From assembly GCA_963277665.1 (NCBI GenBank), contig OY728121.1, forward strand, positions 1,658,482,062-1,658,546,061: 64,000 nt of DNA, written 5' to 3'. Positions 13,451 through 28,800 of this stretch are shown one piece after another. The notes beneath the pieces were generated by a model, which was given only the letters and a program-made list of their open reading frames with translations, searched no databases and was not told the DNA's origin. Positions within the stretch are counted from its first letter, which is position 1. Every line of letters begins with the position of its first letter. The translations under genes were made by a program, and so were the position numbers. This stretch comes from Viscum album (taxonomy: Eukaryota; Streptophyta; Magnoliopsida; Santalales; Viscaceae).

Positions 13451-16400
13451 AGTGTTTTTTATCATCTAAAGAATCAAATATTATTGGAAATTCCCTCTTA
13501 TATTAGTTATTATATATTGTATCTATACGCATCAACCCAGAATTATTCACCATAGGTGTGGAATCCTCCTTCTATCAATTTTGTCCATGAACTCACTAGA
13601 TAAGACCATAGACATCACCACACCCGTAAAAAGATATCCCAAATTGACAGTGCATTACTGGATCATTTGAATGCCCTGACATGTTCCACAATAATGTTTT
13701 CCATTTCTATTTTCCCATTTTGTTCAATTTATTCTCATTATAACCTAAAATATGGGAGTGTTCTTTCTATATTCACCAGTACACATAAAACCACAACATA
13801 ACCACCTCCAACCTACAAATTCTTGGATTTTATAGGGAATCATGCATATGATTTGTGTGTGGCCTTCCAAATTTTTCATGTTTTAATAATTTTCAATTAT
13901 AATAATTGTGAATTACTTCATGTTTTCCCATAAATTCCACCATGTAAACAAATAATTAATTTTTTTAAAAAATCCAACACAAATATTAATTATGTTTTTT
14001 TTCTAAAAAATAACCACGGTCATCACTATTGGGATAAACCAATCTCCTAAAAATCACTTCATCACATTAATCTTATTCATAAACTATTTTCTATAATTTT
14101 ATTTCCAAAAAATATATATTTTGTCATTACGATGAAAACACATATTTTTAACAACCTTAAATAAAGGTTAATGTAAATTCATCAATCCTTATTTTCAACA
14201 AATCCAACACAATCCATTATAATTTCAATCAATATACCCATTTTATTTTTTTAATAATAATCATTGAACTATAAATCAAGAATCATTTTACCTTTTAAAG
14301 TATCTTATCCCCTTTAATATATTCTCATTCCCCTGTTGAGAATGAAATAATGAGTGACTTTACGATACAAAGGGCTGTTCCAATATTTATCCTTCATATT
14401 TATAAATTATATTTTCTTTCTTTTCCTAATTAATCTTGGGACCATAATTATATTCCACATTTCCCCCTTAATGCTATGGGTGAATCCATTAAATCTCATT
14501 TACCATTTTAATTCAACCTTATATGAAGGCTACCAAATAGGATTCAACTCCCCCTATAAGGATAGGGAGTACATCGTCACCTAATGAATTTCTCACCCTA
14601 TTTAAAAAACCATTATCCTGTGGAATCATTCCCATATTGATTACACCAAAACATTGAAACCAAATATTTAAATAAATCCTTTAATCCTATTAATATTTTT
14701 ACCAATTTAGGAAATATGTTTTTTATAGGTAATTACTGGGAAATCCATGTTTGTAATGAATACCATTGAAATCACCATAACAAATTTATATTTTTAACAA
14801 GAAAACACACCTTGTGATCTCATTTAAATTAATGATAAATAGTTCAAAATATAAAAAAAATATTATGCTAGTGAGGTTCATAAAACATGAAAAATAAATT
14901 TTAAAAACCTATTAAAATTTAAATAATTGGTAACACTTATAAAACTATATTTTTTGTTATTCATAAACTACAAAAACATCTCATATGGTTTATAATACAT
15001 TAATGTTTATAACAACTCCCCTTGAGACTTTGGTTCTTGAAACCAATTGTTAATGATTAATTTTCGGGAACGCTTTTGGAAAAAACATTAAAAAATCAAT
15101 AATATTTGGATGAATAAAAAATATTAGATGGTATCTAACATCAAACCACTTTGTAGATAAAAAACCTGTTAGTTTATTTTTTGGGGTTATTTTTTATTCC
15201 CATTTAACTTCTTCATGTGTCATCAAACAAATTTATTTTCTTGGAAATGTCATATATTATTAATATCACAAATATATATTATTTTATTTAATAGTCACTC
15301 TAGGGATCCCATATCCCCCTTTAAATTTTCATCTATATAGAATGAAGTACATTGAATAAAGAATTTAGGGAGTGGGTTACGTAAAATTTCATAAAGTTAT
15401 GGATTGAGGTTGGTTAATATGGATCAAACCCTAAACATTCACCTCTCCATTCACATTATTTATATTTTTCGAAAGGAATTCCAAAATCTCTTCAATATCA
15501 TAATCATCACTTGAATCCAAATAAAATGACCTTCTTTAATGTATTCCCCTTAAATTATAAAACATTCCTAATTCACTTCATGGATATATGCATTTATATT
15601 ATTCCTTAGATTGAGATTTACCACAGTTATGGAATTGATCACTCTTAAACAAAAACAATATATTTATTGCATCACTAGCGAGTCTTAACATTTTATTACT
15701 TCTCTATTTCATAATTATGATTTTAATTTTAGTATGATGTGTTGAACCACATTGGAAAACATTATACTTAAGGGAAATGTGTGTTATCTTTGAATAATTA
15801 ATCATCAGTGGATCATTTTAAATATTCTTAGAAATTTCACATATATAGAACCAAAAATTTATTTTTATTCCATATTTAGATCATTTATATCTAAGAGATA
15901 CGTTTTGATTATTTGGATATTTGTGACTGATGAACTTATCATTTAATCTCTTCCTTGTTATCTAAATCATGGAACCTATTTTCTAGATAAAAAAGCCTTC
16001 TTTTAGTGAATGCATTGTTTTTATAATTTATCGGAGGGGAGTTTATAGGTATTAATTCATTTCACTTCCTCAAATTCAAAATATACACATAACCTTATAT
16101 ATGACTCTGGATAGAAAAAAAGAAACATCTACCATAAGAATCATACATAATTTGGTATCACCTTGAATGAGATGTTATTACTTAGGGAGTTCTTCATACA
16201 CAAGTTGGATTATTTTCTTTGAAATAACTACTCAAGATGATCTCAATTATTCCAAAATAGTATTACAACAATGCCACTTTTTTTGTAGATATACTATGGC
16301 ATGAAACATCTCTTTACATATAAATACATAATTTTTATTTTGTACATATGTTGAGTCTTTCATTGATGGTGTATTTTTATTTTCATTAAAAGTATTTATA

Positions 16401-17373
16401 TTGTCCCCAATAAAGTTAATATCCAAATTTTCCTTTTTAAATTTTAATAATTTCCTTCAATGATGAATATTCTTCTTTACCTGATTATCTCATTTATTTA
16501 ATTTGGGTCTTCAATGGTATGATTCTTACCTTTAACTCTTGATTATGTGTCAATTTTATTCCAAATTTCTTATGAAATATTTTTATTTAGTTTTTTGTCC
16601 TTAAAGATTGTTATGATTTTATTCATGATGATATACAAGGACACCACATATATATTTTATCCTTATTTCTCCAAGTAATAAATCTACAATCATTCGATAA
16701 TTCAATTCATGAATGAACTAACATTGTTCAACCTTACCTTTTAGAGTTTTTATCTACTCTTGGAAATTTCATAAGCACCAAAATGATTACAAATTTGATG
16801 TTATTTTTACTTCCTCAAAACATATGCTTTTCATATCAAAAATTGAATATGGAATTTCACGAACAATATCTAATTTTTTTAGAATAAAACATGACATTGG
16901 AGTCAATGTTTGTAACTTGGTAAGAGGATTCATATTTAGAGATTAATTAATCTGGTTCTTTTTTATATTTCCTTTGTCTATAAAGAAACTATTCATTATA
17001 ATTTTTATATTTTTATCCAATTTTTATCAACATATTTTTGGAGAAAATTAAATTTTAAAACTGCTTTAAAAAATCATATTCTATTGAATCCCTTAATGAA
17101 TTTTTCACTAAATAATTAATCCCATTTTTTATTTATTATGTATCATGGAATAATATTTGTTTTCATAGAAGAAAATATCTTTCTTCTGTAACATCTCATA
17201 GAAGTCCTAGAGAAGATTATATATGGTAAATGAAATCCTTTTTCCATTTTATAATATTATTTCCATCAAACACTAGATCCTTACATTCAAATTAAATTTT
17301 TCTTCAACTACATCAGATCATGTTAGGGTAATAACAAATCCATGAAAAATAAACCTATCCATGTGATAGCACA
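13451..17373. mobile_element. Internal region between the 12.1 and 17.4 kb repeats
   Basis: This stretch of 3.9 kb separates the two LTR-like repeats. I found no gag or pol motif in any frame, no clear tRNA primer site just after copy 1 and no polypurine tract just before copy 2. It could be the decayed or non-coding interior of a non-autonomous LTR element. The longest open stretch, 14,354-14,584 (+), looks like chance. Confidence 0.3.
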
Positions 17374-18740
17374 TGTTAGTCCGTCAATACTGGGTAGTGT
17401 GAAATTACCCTTGGGGTGAATCAGGATAGAAAATGTTCTTAAACAATTTTAAAACACATTACTTTGATGTATCAATTTACCTAAAGGATCTTAAACTCTC
17501 AATATTAAGGGTGATGTTTTATTATCCTTTTCAAATATACGATAGGTTTTTTTATTTTTTTGTGAATGCGTATATTAAACAAGTTACACGGTGATTACAA
17601 AGTTCACCCACACTAGGATATTTCAAAATAAAATACATAAATGAGTTGTGATCCAAAATACACTATTCATATTAAATAATGTTGGGGAATGGTCATGTAC
17701 ACTTCATCCATAGGCTCATTACCCAATAATTTTTTGGTTTGTCACACTGTTACCCATGCCTTACTACACACACATTGGCTCACTACCATTGCTGAATGAA
17801 TTCAATATTCCACCATATATTCTCACTACATTGGGGTAGGATCTCTAAAATGATTATAGATAATAAGGTACCTCTGTAGAATCATTGAATTCATCCCTAA
17901 ATTAGGATATATTATCTATTGAAGATCCACTGAGATGCTCTTGCACTTCATGTGAATCTGCCTTCATAAAACCTTCTTCCATACATTTTTAAATAAGTCT
18001 AGAAAAACCATAATTTTTTTTTGTATAATAATCATCATCTTCTTGGAATTTATATCATATGGAATGACACATGTTCCAGATTTTTTCTATCCCCTCCCCA
18101 AAATCACAATTCTTCTCCTATACGGAATTTTTTATTATTTTTGACTCCCTTTGTTACTTCCACATTTATTTTTCATGGTTCTTATTATTATAGAGGACAA
18201 TTATGTGAAAAATAAAATTCCACAATTTTCATGTAATTTAGGAAATTCTATTTTCCTATAAAAATTCTCCATGATTTTCATTGCACTCAACTAATTTTAT
18301 ATTTCTAAATTAAAGGCATATTCGATGATCCTAGGCACAACGAATAAAACTCCTCTAAGAATATAGTATTTAAATAATATTTAAATACCCTTTAATATTT
18401 TTTTTAAAACACTATAATAATATAAAATGTTATTACATCAGGGGTTGAAAATATTCCACATGATTATTAAATCACTAAAAATAAATCTAATGAATTTTAT
18501 ATGTCTAAACCTCATAATTTCCAAGGTTTTAGCCTGAAATTCCAAGAACTGAGACAAGGATTTGTTCACCATGAAATATTATTCGATACTCCAGGCACCA
18601 TAACCTTTATAATCCATTGAAACATGGATAGTAAACCATTTTCCTCCTCCTTTTATAATCCTTAAATCCCAAAAAACTAAATATACCTCTTCACAACTAT
18701 GATGTGGCTCATTTTTTTTGTTTTACGTGGAAAACACCAT
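17374..18740 (+). repeat. LTR-like direct repeat, copy 2
   Basis: It begins TGTTAGTCCGTCAATACTGG and continues with TGTGAAATTACCCTTGGGG and TGAATCAGG. A TG start, a GTAGTG-type segment and then a G-run with TGAAT is a layout I know from plant LTRs. A possible TATA element (TATTTAAAT) lies near 18,368. Similarity to copy 1 can be followed at least to about 18,680. Confidence 0.5.
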
Positions 18741-21292
18741 GGATGTTGTGCTCTTTTGTTTTCCATTTTTTTGAAGTACTACATGTTGAATCTAGTTCCT
18801 AGGTTCGTATATTCGATCCTAGGAATCCCTTATGGTTGGGATTAAAAAAATAGAATACATAGTATTGTGGTCAATATTTTAAGCAATGATGTTTTAGTAG
18901 AGAAACTTTTAGATATTGAGAAAATAAATTATTTTTTATTCAAATGATTTTATGAGTATTGAATTAGAATAATATTGATTGTTTGGATTGAGTAATAAAA
19001 TATAATTTTGGATTTATAATTTGATTAGATATTTTCTATTTTGTATGATAAATTTATTTAGGGGTGTTAGAGGTTATGTTATTTTCAATGAATTATTTAT
19101 CGATTTTGTGATGGGGAATTTAGATTCATCATATTATATTTGTTTCAGAATTCCTTATAGATGTGAGAATAATTTTTTTTGATAAATATATGTGAATTTT
19201 AAAATTTTTTTATCAACGGTGATGGATTTCTTTAATTATATCTTTGTGTAATTTTAGTGGAACACGGATTTAGTAATCTACTGATTCATTGGGTGAATAT
19301 ATCATTCGAATTCGCGGGGATGAGAAGTCATATGATTGGGAGCCTGTAATTTTTGATTTCCTTAATGACCTATTATATTGGAAATATTGGCCTTTCATGG
19401 GAGTTTAAGTTCATGAGATTATAGGATGTTTGGAATATTCTGTTACGATTTTGAATTCATATTATTTCTTGGATTATTTATTGAATTTTAAAGTTTGAGA
19501 TATGAATTATATATAATTTATGAAATTTTTAAAGGTTTAGTAGGTGATATTGGGTGTTTTTATTCTGGAAGGACGTTTCACAAATAAAATATGTCTGCAA
19601 AAGGAACTCACTAATTGATGGGGTCCCACCATGTACCCAGTGAGAATTTCAGATGAGGAGTGTGCTTGGGGGTGCCATCGGTTGACCAGTATGCATAGAA
19701 AATGGGTTTTAAAAGGTATATTTTACCATTTCCTATATTGCCCATTTATTTTTTGATAACCCCATTAATTCTTATTTATTTAACTTAGATAATATCTTCT
19801 TTATAGTTTCCAATTATTCTCCTCTCTCACATATTTTTTCTCATAGGGTATATGGTGAAAGGAGAGAAACTTTTCAAGATATATGATATGTAAACAACAA
19901 GTCTTCACATATTTATTCCTCTCCCTCATTTATCCTATGATATATCTCACTTAAGTTAGGGATTTTGATATTATATTTCACAAAGACATGGTGATATCTC
20001 ATATTTTATTTTGGTTTCCTATACCCTTTTCTAAAGAAACATATAATAGGGTATTTTTATTCTGTTCATAATCAAATTATTAGACTATGATTTACATGTC
20101 TATTATCATTGGGTTTTCATGATTTTTGGGAATATTCTGATTATGAATAGTGTTTTTAATTATGATGTTATATGAATTTTAGTGTTTGTGTATTTTATTA
20201 AGTTTTTACATATTTTTTTCACTAAAATTAGCTATCCTTGATTATTATGATTGATTTATTTGGATTTATTTGGATTTATTTGATAATAGAACATTTTATT
20301 ATGGTAAATAGATACTTTTTTGAGGTTGTGTTATTTCTCCTTGGTAATATATGGGTTGGGAGATACTATCTATGGTTAAGGTATTGTTTCCTATATCACC
20401 GTGTAAATTTATAGGTTATTCTCGAGACATGCATTCACTTCTTTTCCAAAAAGATAACAAATTTTAAATACATAAATTTATAGTTATATAAAAATGAATT
20501 TTAATTATATTTTTTGAAAACTTGTTGATATTTTATGATAAATATAATCTTACATGAATTCTTATATTATTTTAATAAAATAGGTTCAGATAAATCCTTG
20601 GAACTTAAACATAATTTGTCTATATAGTTTTTATACGTTTTTCCATTATAATGTTAATTAATAATGTTTCTTTTCCTTAGTTATAAAACATCCATAACAT
20701 AGATATCTTTTTCTCATTTCCCCCATAAATTTATATACATTCATATAGATGTGTTCATGTACTATCATTATGTAATTTTATTAAATATAGTTTGAATTAT
20801 AAAATTTAAATCTTATTTATTATGGTTTTTTAAAGTACAATATTACGATTCCTTTTCAAGTAATATTTTAAAAATAAATTCATCCCAGCTTATCTTATAT
20901 GTGATATAAATTTATAATAAGTACACAAAAATGGCTAAGAACTAGAATTGGTGTTTATTTAACAGTTGGGTTGCCATAGTGGGAAGGAAATTATTTGATT
21001 ATGGAGATGTGTGGTATTTTAAATTTAAATATTCTAATTCTCTAGAAAAATGATTTTTCATATAAAATTATAATTCTAAAAAAAATTCATTCCTTATTTC
21101 AAACAAAATTTATTGATTTCAACATCCACTAAAATATTTTATTTATATATTATAATAAATATTGTTTTCATAAAAATGTTTCTAAATTATAATATTTATT
21201 TCATAAAAATACCACTCTATTGAAAATTACTGACATTTAATTTTTTTTAATTCAAAAATATTATTTTGGAGAATATGGGAAACAAAATATGT

Positions 21293-21430
21293 TCAAAAAA
21301 GGCCAATGCACACAGAAAGATTAAAAAATCAATAATGTTGAGACAAATGGTTTTGTAACTAGAGGCCACATGTAACTCCCATTGATTTTTTTAACTTTTT
21401 TCCCAGATCATCCTTGTGTATGCCCTTTAA
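21293..21430. repeat. Imperfect inverted repeat (possible MITE remnant)
   Basis: The left arm contains AAAAAAGGCCAATGCACACAG and later TTAAAAAATCAATAATG. The right arm, read on the complement, contains AAAGGGCATACACAAGG and then AAAAAAATCAATGGGAG. The arms pair in the same order about a 30-base centre, with a gap in one arm. No clean target duplication is visible. Confidence 0.4.
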
Positions 21431-24400
21431 ATAATTAGAAATATTGTCCAATTTTTAGATTTATTTTTTTAAATTAATATATCTTTTGTTAAAGCCACAT
21501 GATAAATTAGATATTTTTTATTTATCCACACCATTTGATCCACATTGAAATAAAGTTTTGTCATTCTATCATAAATTATGTTTGCATCATCCTGTGGATA
21601 ATTAATATGGAAATATTATTCTATAATTTATTCCCTAGAGATGATAATGTCTCGAAACATTTTCCTTTTTCTTCTCCCACCTTTCATTCCTTACCATCCT
21701 TCCCTTGTTCAACAATTTCACCATAGTAGGCCACTTTCATTCCCCTTTAAGGGTATGAACTCTTCTTACATTCTTGGTCATAATCTATGAGCTCACCATC
21801 CACAACATTGGTCCTTTTAAGATATATCTTTTCCACCACCCCAGAACCATAACTCTCTCATGTTCCTTTAGAAGACAAGGTTTTCCTTCCAAAGGAGTAT
21901 TCATTGGTTTTGGAATATTTTAATGATCCTTATGATTCATGGATTTCCTCTATATGTTAAATATATAATTTCCTTAACCAATCTTATATTTTTTTCATTA
22001 CTAATTATAAATAAAAATATTCCTCCACTTTTTCCACTTCTTTATAACATATCTTTGTGTTAGATAATTCTTCATGGTGGTTGTGATCATCAATGTCAAC
22101 ATCACATTCCCTTCATTCAACAACTTCAATTTCATGTAAAAGTAATGGTCTAATAATCTGTACGTATTTTTTATTCACTGTATTCGTAATAGTTTACCAC
22201 CACACATTATATATATTTTCATTGGGGTTTATTTGATTTCCCAATTCAATAATATTACGGGATGGGTCATAATCCCCTTCTTCACAATCCTTGAGAACAA
22301 AGGGACTCATGTTATTCCACAAAACATCCCACAATATCTTCTATGATACTTCTACATTAGGATATGTGATCCCAATTAGAGTTTCATCTTCATCAGAATT
22401 TAATACCCTTGGATGATTTGTGTCAAAAATGGGTCTTCTTAGATCTATTGCAGTTTTCTGAATACTAGCCTCAGTTTTCATTGGGGAATCATTTTCAAAA
22501 ACACTGAGCCACTATTTCTATAACCCCACACTAGGTGCCACATAGTTTTAGATTAAGTTTCCACACTAGTATACTAACTAAGTACAATGGATTCATGTAA
22601 AACATTTCCATCCAAAGAAGAGTAATTGGTATATTTACCATGACCTTCAAGTTTAGTGTGTGATTCATTTCATATAGAAAGTAGCTTTATTAGATTCCAA
22701 TATGCCTATTAAAGGTGACCAAATCTAAGGTATAAAGAACATTTATCAAAATAGGACTCAAACTCCACCAGAGGAAGCCTTTTAAATTCTTTTACAAGCT
22801 CGATCGAGACTTGTTATATAGGTTTATAGGACACATTTACATTCACTAAAATACAGGGATCTGTACTGTGGGAATGTGACTTGATCTATCATCATAATCT
22901 ATAAATATTCATAGTAGATTACATATCATTTTTCCATAGATGGATTATGTAATGGGAGGGGAATAGCTAGAAAACGAACCCATATCACTATGGAAGGAAA
23001 ATTACACTTCATCTGGAAACCATATTTCAATCTGAACAATGGAAACTAAATGCCTCCAATAAAAATCTTACTATTGAACCATGTATAGGCATGATCATAT
23101 GTTACATAAAATAAAATGAGGAAATAACATGGGTCCAACTAGATATCTATCATGTGATCATTCAATACCAAAGAGAACGCGAAGAATACATTTGTGGTAT
23201 CTACCGATGGGTGGCTCTGACCAAATATATCAATAAAGATGGATCCATGGATTGTTAATGATTTACTGAATTCTAAGAGATATGGAGTAATCATTGGGAC
23301 CAAAGGAGTGGTATATGAACATTTGGGAATGGGTGGATGTGGGGAAAATTTGAGAGGGATAAATGGATAATAAAAGGCATGAAGGGTCTGTGGAGGCTAG
23401 AGGTGGGACTTATTAAAACATCACCCATTGAAGTGGGAGGTCATGTGGTGATTTTTTCTTACCCATAATAAAGGTGCCTATGCCAAAAATCACTAATATA
23501 TCCTCCAATAGTCCATGGGATGGATACAAGATCCAAGTAGTAAATTCACTAACATGGTAGGCCTTAGACTAAAGTACCAACACACAAACACACATCTCCA
23601 AGACCTTGCAAAGATGAAATGTAAAACTACTAATAATCCAAGAATGAATATATCTATATCCCATAACCATATAATGAAGAGATGTAATGTAATTTTAATA
23701 TGAAAAAATGTAATCCCACAAGAAAAAAAGAGAAAAATTAAAACTCAAACATAAAGATGAGAACCACTATCATTATAATTCTAAGAATTCTCCTCATTCT
23801 ATTTGACTCACTAAAAACCGCTTCATCCGAGTACCTCTTGGACTATGTATTGAGGTCAATCATCTTTATACAACATTAAATATGTGGTTGTAGCCCATAC
23901 ATGGTTGAGTTTAACAATACCTTGAAGGAAACCCTGAAACCAAAGAGCAGAAAACCAAAGGAATTAGAGTCATAACTAAATATGTATATGTATAAAACAA
24001 ATATAAAAAAATATCTAGATATACTCCATAAATTAAAAAATATCAAGGAAAATTCACAAATGTAATTCCATATTTAGATTCATGATCGAAGGACCCACAG
24101 AACACTCATCTAGGTTAACCCACTCCATGAGTTAGATAACACAAAAGAATTCTAATAAGAGGTCGTTCTGGTCAGGTCTCATCATTGGAATTATATACTG
24201 GATGGAAGATGAAATAGGATATATATAGTAGGATAACACCCAATGACATGGGGTATACCAACAACTCAATCTAGAATAACCTTCTAATAGGACAATTGAA
24301 CCACGCACAATATTGGTCATGATGACACCAAGAAATCCACCTAGAGGAAGAAGATAATATAGAAACTCACATTGTGCCTCAAATAAGGATTCCAACAACG

Positions 24401-25445
24401 GAATCTATGATTTCCGACTAATGGTATCACTATCATATGAATAATATGAAATTACCTACTACCCCTCTGGTAAATAATATAGTGAAATCACCCAAAATAA
24501 TTTTCCAAGATATAGAGAACAAAGGCTCCACGCCACCTTCAAAGGAATACATGAAATGTAATAGTAGTACATGATATTACCATTTGGAATTGTGTCCAAC
24601 CAATGTAAAAATATTAATTACATTTCCATAAAAAATTACATGGTGTTAGCATACCCACATACTTCTTCCCATGTCCATGTACAAGGATATTCCTATGTAT
24701 ACCATGCCTGGTCTTGTCTGTGTATGAGTACATGGAATTCCCGTTATCGTGCACTCTAGGTCATGTCTGTGTACCCTCCAAGGTACAAACCAACCATACT
24801 AGAAAGGTTTTACAATCCATGTGACAGGGTTCATTGTAAATGTGATTCTTAATGCCATCCCTTAACCATAGTTTTCTATTATGTGGGTCTGACATGTCAT
24901 CATCCTCCAGAATAAACACCGTGTATAAAGTATTTCACAATTCCTGTATAAATATACTTTGATTTGTTATCCACATATATGGTTAATAAACCCACTTCCA
25001 CCACTATAAATAATTCCCATAGAACCAGGATATTAGTTTTGATGAGCCTTTCCATAGATGATGTCTTGTTTCAAGCCATTTACTCCTCATAAAATGAAAC
25101 TAAAATTCATTTCTCCATCGTTCATCTAAAACCATGAATTAATGCCTCTAATTTGGTGTTAATCCATATTTTTATTCATAATCACATCATCCTCATCCAT
25201 ACAGAGTCTGGATCCAAAGTTTCAAATTATTTAACCAAGAAACAAGTGCACAAAGATCGATTCCTTGATATTCAACAAACCATAGGAAAGATGGTTTTCC
25301 CACGATGAATTAATAAATGGGGAAGACAAGTGTAAATAGAAACCAAATGAATGAAAATAAACAAATGTTCTTGTCGGTATCGATTCCTCTATGTTATAAT
25401 GAAAAAAGGGAAAAATAAATAATAAAAAATCATTTACACACTTCT

Positions 25446-25516
25446 CATTGGTGAGATTTTCTACTTTTTGAGGATGAACGAATCGGCATGGTCACCATTG
25501 GTGAGATTTTCTACTT
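25446..25516. repeat. 21-base exact direct repeat, 50 bases apart
   Basis: CATTGGTGAGATTTTCTACTT occurs at 25,446-25,466 and again at 25,496-25,516, with 29 unrelated bases between. This is much better conserved than the surrounding old repeats, so it may be a recent local duplication. Confidence 0.8.
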
Positions 25517-25842
25517 CTGTTTCACATAGATCATCGAACCTTGATCTTATTATCGTTCATCAACAGATCTTCCAATACATACTATCTTATGACCCTCCTT
25601 AATTTTGAAGGTTGTGTAGTTAAAACTATAAATCATCTATAATAATGTTTATAAGGGAAAAAATTAGGTGGATTTGTAAATGAATTAAATTAAAATAATT
25701 TATTTTATTATTTTATTCATTTTTATGCCAATGATGACTTTTCCACAGACACCCTCCACCAACAATGGTTATGTCACACCATGGGTTAAAGCTGCATCTT
25801 GAACTCAAACGTACTCTTATATTTCTGATCTGAGCAACCATA

Positions 25843-28800
25843 TGTAAGACCCCAATGAATTTAAAATATTTTAATATTTTAATATGTTTAATTTTGTTTC
25901 TATAATTATTTATAAAAAGTTGCATGTTAAGAATATGATACATAGAACAATGTATTTCTTTTCATTACACATAAGGATGAGTTTTACCGAACAATAATAT
26001 ATATTTAAAATTTTATTATTTAATATAATAATATTTAACATGGCTGTATTATTAGAAGTTAGGAATAGTTTTAACAATCTTATAAAAAAATTGTTGAATT
26101 CATCAATTACAAATTTTTTAGAATATAATATTGGAATCAACTAAATATATAGGATATTTTTTGATAAATAACTTTTTTATGCTCATAATGTCATATAATT
26201 ATAATAAATTAAATTAATTAAAATTCTTGAATTATATTAATGAAATTTATATTCAATAAAATGTATTTGAAATTCAACCAACATATTTAATAGGCATAAG
26301 ATAATAGCCAAACTAATTTTACACATAAAACAAATATTGTTAAGTTTGTTTTACCACAATTTAAGGAAAAACCAATTTTAAATATTATTTTTTGAAAAGG
26401 ATATATTTTTTATTTGAAAAAATTAACTTATTATTTTATATAAAAAAATATAAAATTAATTTGGGTCAGTTTTCTTATTTTCCTAATATGTTTATTATTT
26501 TGATGATTACTGATAAAATATTACATTTTAAATAAAAAACAGTCTTCTCATCAAAATAATATATGATGTTAAATTATATTTTTAATTGGTTTTAATGTAT
26601 AATTAGATTAATTTGTTATATGTTAATGTAATTTAGTTATATAGAATCAATTTCCCATGAATTTTTATATAACAACGGTTTAGTATTTATAAAGTTTTCA
26701 ATTAAAAAACCAATTTTCTCTTCCCATCAATGCGATTAATTTTAAATTAATTACGAAAAATTCAATGTTTTGAATTTGGAAAAGTTTATTCTTTATTTTT
26801 AATTAGTCACTCCAAATTTTGTAAATTTGTTTCTTTTATTCATTTTAATTATCAATAATAACAATAGTAATTTTTATTCACAAAGTTAATTGTAAATAAA
26901 GAAACTAAGGGTTAAAATAATACTATAAATATTGAAAATTATCAAATCACTTGTAAGAATTTTATTGGATGATTTATAGTTGACTAAAATCATCCTGGGG
27001 AAGATTTTATGGCTTATTGAAGTAACATGATTTTCTTTATGAATTTTGTGTATTTCAGTCTACAAGAAATCCAATATGTCACATTAATGTTTCAAAAAGT
27101 ATTATTTTTTATACATGGTAATTAACAAGTCATTTTCAATAATAAAATACACTAGAAGTATAAATTTTATACCTTTGTCATGATAATTTATTTTTAATTT
27201 GTAGGAAATAAATAATGAAATAAAATTCTATCAAAATGATGATGGAGAAATTATTTAATAAATGTAAATATCAAATAAAAATACAATAATAAATATAATT
27301 TGATATAATTAATTTCATTAAAATTTTATAGATGAACTAGATATATTAATAATGTATTAAAGGGTTCGGTTTTATGTTATATTAGTTATATATATATTTT
27401 AAATAGTCATGAAATGAATACTATCTATATTAACATTGATGATATATTAAAATAAAAAATATTTTATTAAATGATATAAAAGGTAACCTCCTCCCTAACT
27501 TCCTCATACTACATTAGAGCCTTCTAGAACATTAAAAACCTTCTAACATAAGCTCATAATGTCAATCCTTGAATCCAAATAATTAGTAACATTTATCAAT
27601 AATCATATTTATTTTATTTATTTTACCTATCCTTAATTTTTTATTATTTATTTATATTATACTTAAAAAAGTTTACTAAATATGATAATTTTTTTGTTAA
27701 GGATTTGATCTACACATAATCTCACTTTCATCAAATGGGTAGTGAATTTTTTGTTCGTGTACAATGATGTTCTGCATTAGGAAACAATTTTTTTTTCAAT
27801 TAACCTCTAAGGGATGATAATTATAATAGAAACTCTTTTTATATATGATATATATTTTATTAATGTTTTATTTATACATATTGAATTCTTATATAACACA
27901 TACCGTCATGATTTCCATTTTGTAAAAAATATGATAACATCATTTGTAGAAGTGTGGACTATCACCTCCTCAAAATGTTGTGATTCACTCCTACTATAAA
28001 TGGAACATATAATGGATTGTTTTTAATAAAAATATGTGATATATATGACATATATAATAAATTATAATTTTAATATACAAATATATCTTTTTATTTGCAT
28101 TCATTTAATACAGAATATATATGAAAGTAGCCTTCAAGCGTACATGTAGTCTACTATCTGAATAAACTATTTATTTAATTTCATATGTCCAAATTTTATA
28201 TATTATATATATATATATTTAATTAAAACATTTGAATTTTAAATAATTGATTAAATAATTATGATTCTTAAATCCTGGTTTATGTAACAGCAACAACAAA
28301 TAACATGTTAAATGATTCTTGAGAAAATATGCAATTAATATTCAAAATAGTAAAAATGAAGAAAGAAAAGACCGGTGATTAAATAACCTAAGAGGATAAT
28401 ATATGATATCATAAATATGAAAAAATATCTTATATAAATAAATAAAATCCTTTATAATATTTTACAATAATTTAATTAACATTCAAATAAAAACGATGTG
28501 TGAGGTATAAGATTTTATCTCACTTTTATTTTCTTGGGACACATGACTTATACACTAGTTGGTTCTTTTGTGTGGTTTATTTACCACCCATAACTATATT
28601 TTATGATTATTATTATGAAAATTATGCTATTTTAATTTGAAAATAATTTTATTTATTTCATGGTAATATGATTATACTGATTATAAAATGTTAAGGAGTT
28701 ATCTCACAATTTCAATGTTATTTGGGATTATTTTTATTTAGGTCCCCATGAAGGAATATTTATCTTTCATGTAAGTTTTTTTTTAAAAATATTTTAAAAA

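Larger units (their letters stand above)
18741..25842. other. Unassigned AT-rich DNA, no gene recognised
   Basis: No conserved coding motif was found on either strand. At 19,620-19,720 there is a less AT-rich stretch with GGGTCCCACC and GGTTGACCAG followed by TTTTAAAAGG, which has the look of an LTR promoter. The minus-strand open stretch at 24,132-24,398 (88 codons) has no recognisable domain. A perfect 11-base repeat (TTTGGATTTAT) runs about three times at 20,254-20,285. The inverted repeat at 21.3 kb and the 21-base duplication at 25.45 kb are listed separately. Confidence 0.45.

Noticed and set aside
21535..21726. Plus-strand open frame with Pro/Ser-rich tail as a small protein
   Set aside because: The tail comes from a C/T-rich stretch (TTCCCTTTTT-type) and there is no homology or promoter context I can recognise.
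24132..24398. Minus-strand open frame of 88 codons as a gene
   Set aside because: No domain, no codon bias unlike its surroundings, no conserved neighbour; open frames of this length are expected by chance across 64 kb and six frames.
25815..25842. Primer-binding site complement left of 25,843 (ATCTGAGCAACCATATG)
   Set aside because: It resembles the complement of TGGTATCAGAGC only with gaps, and would imply a minus-oriented LTR, against the plus-oriented TATA boxes.
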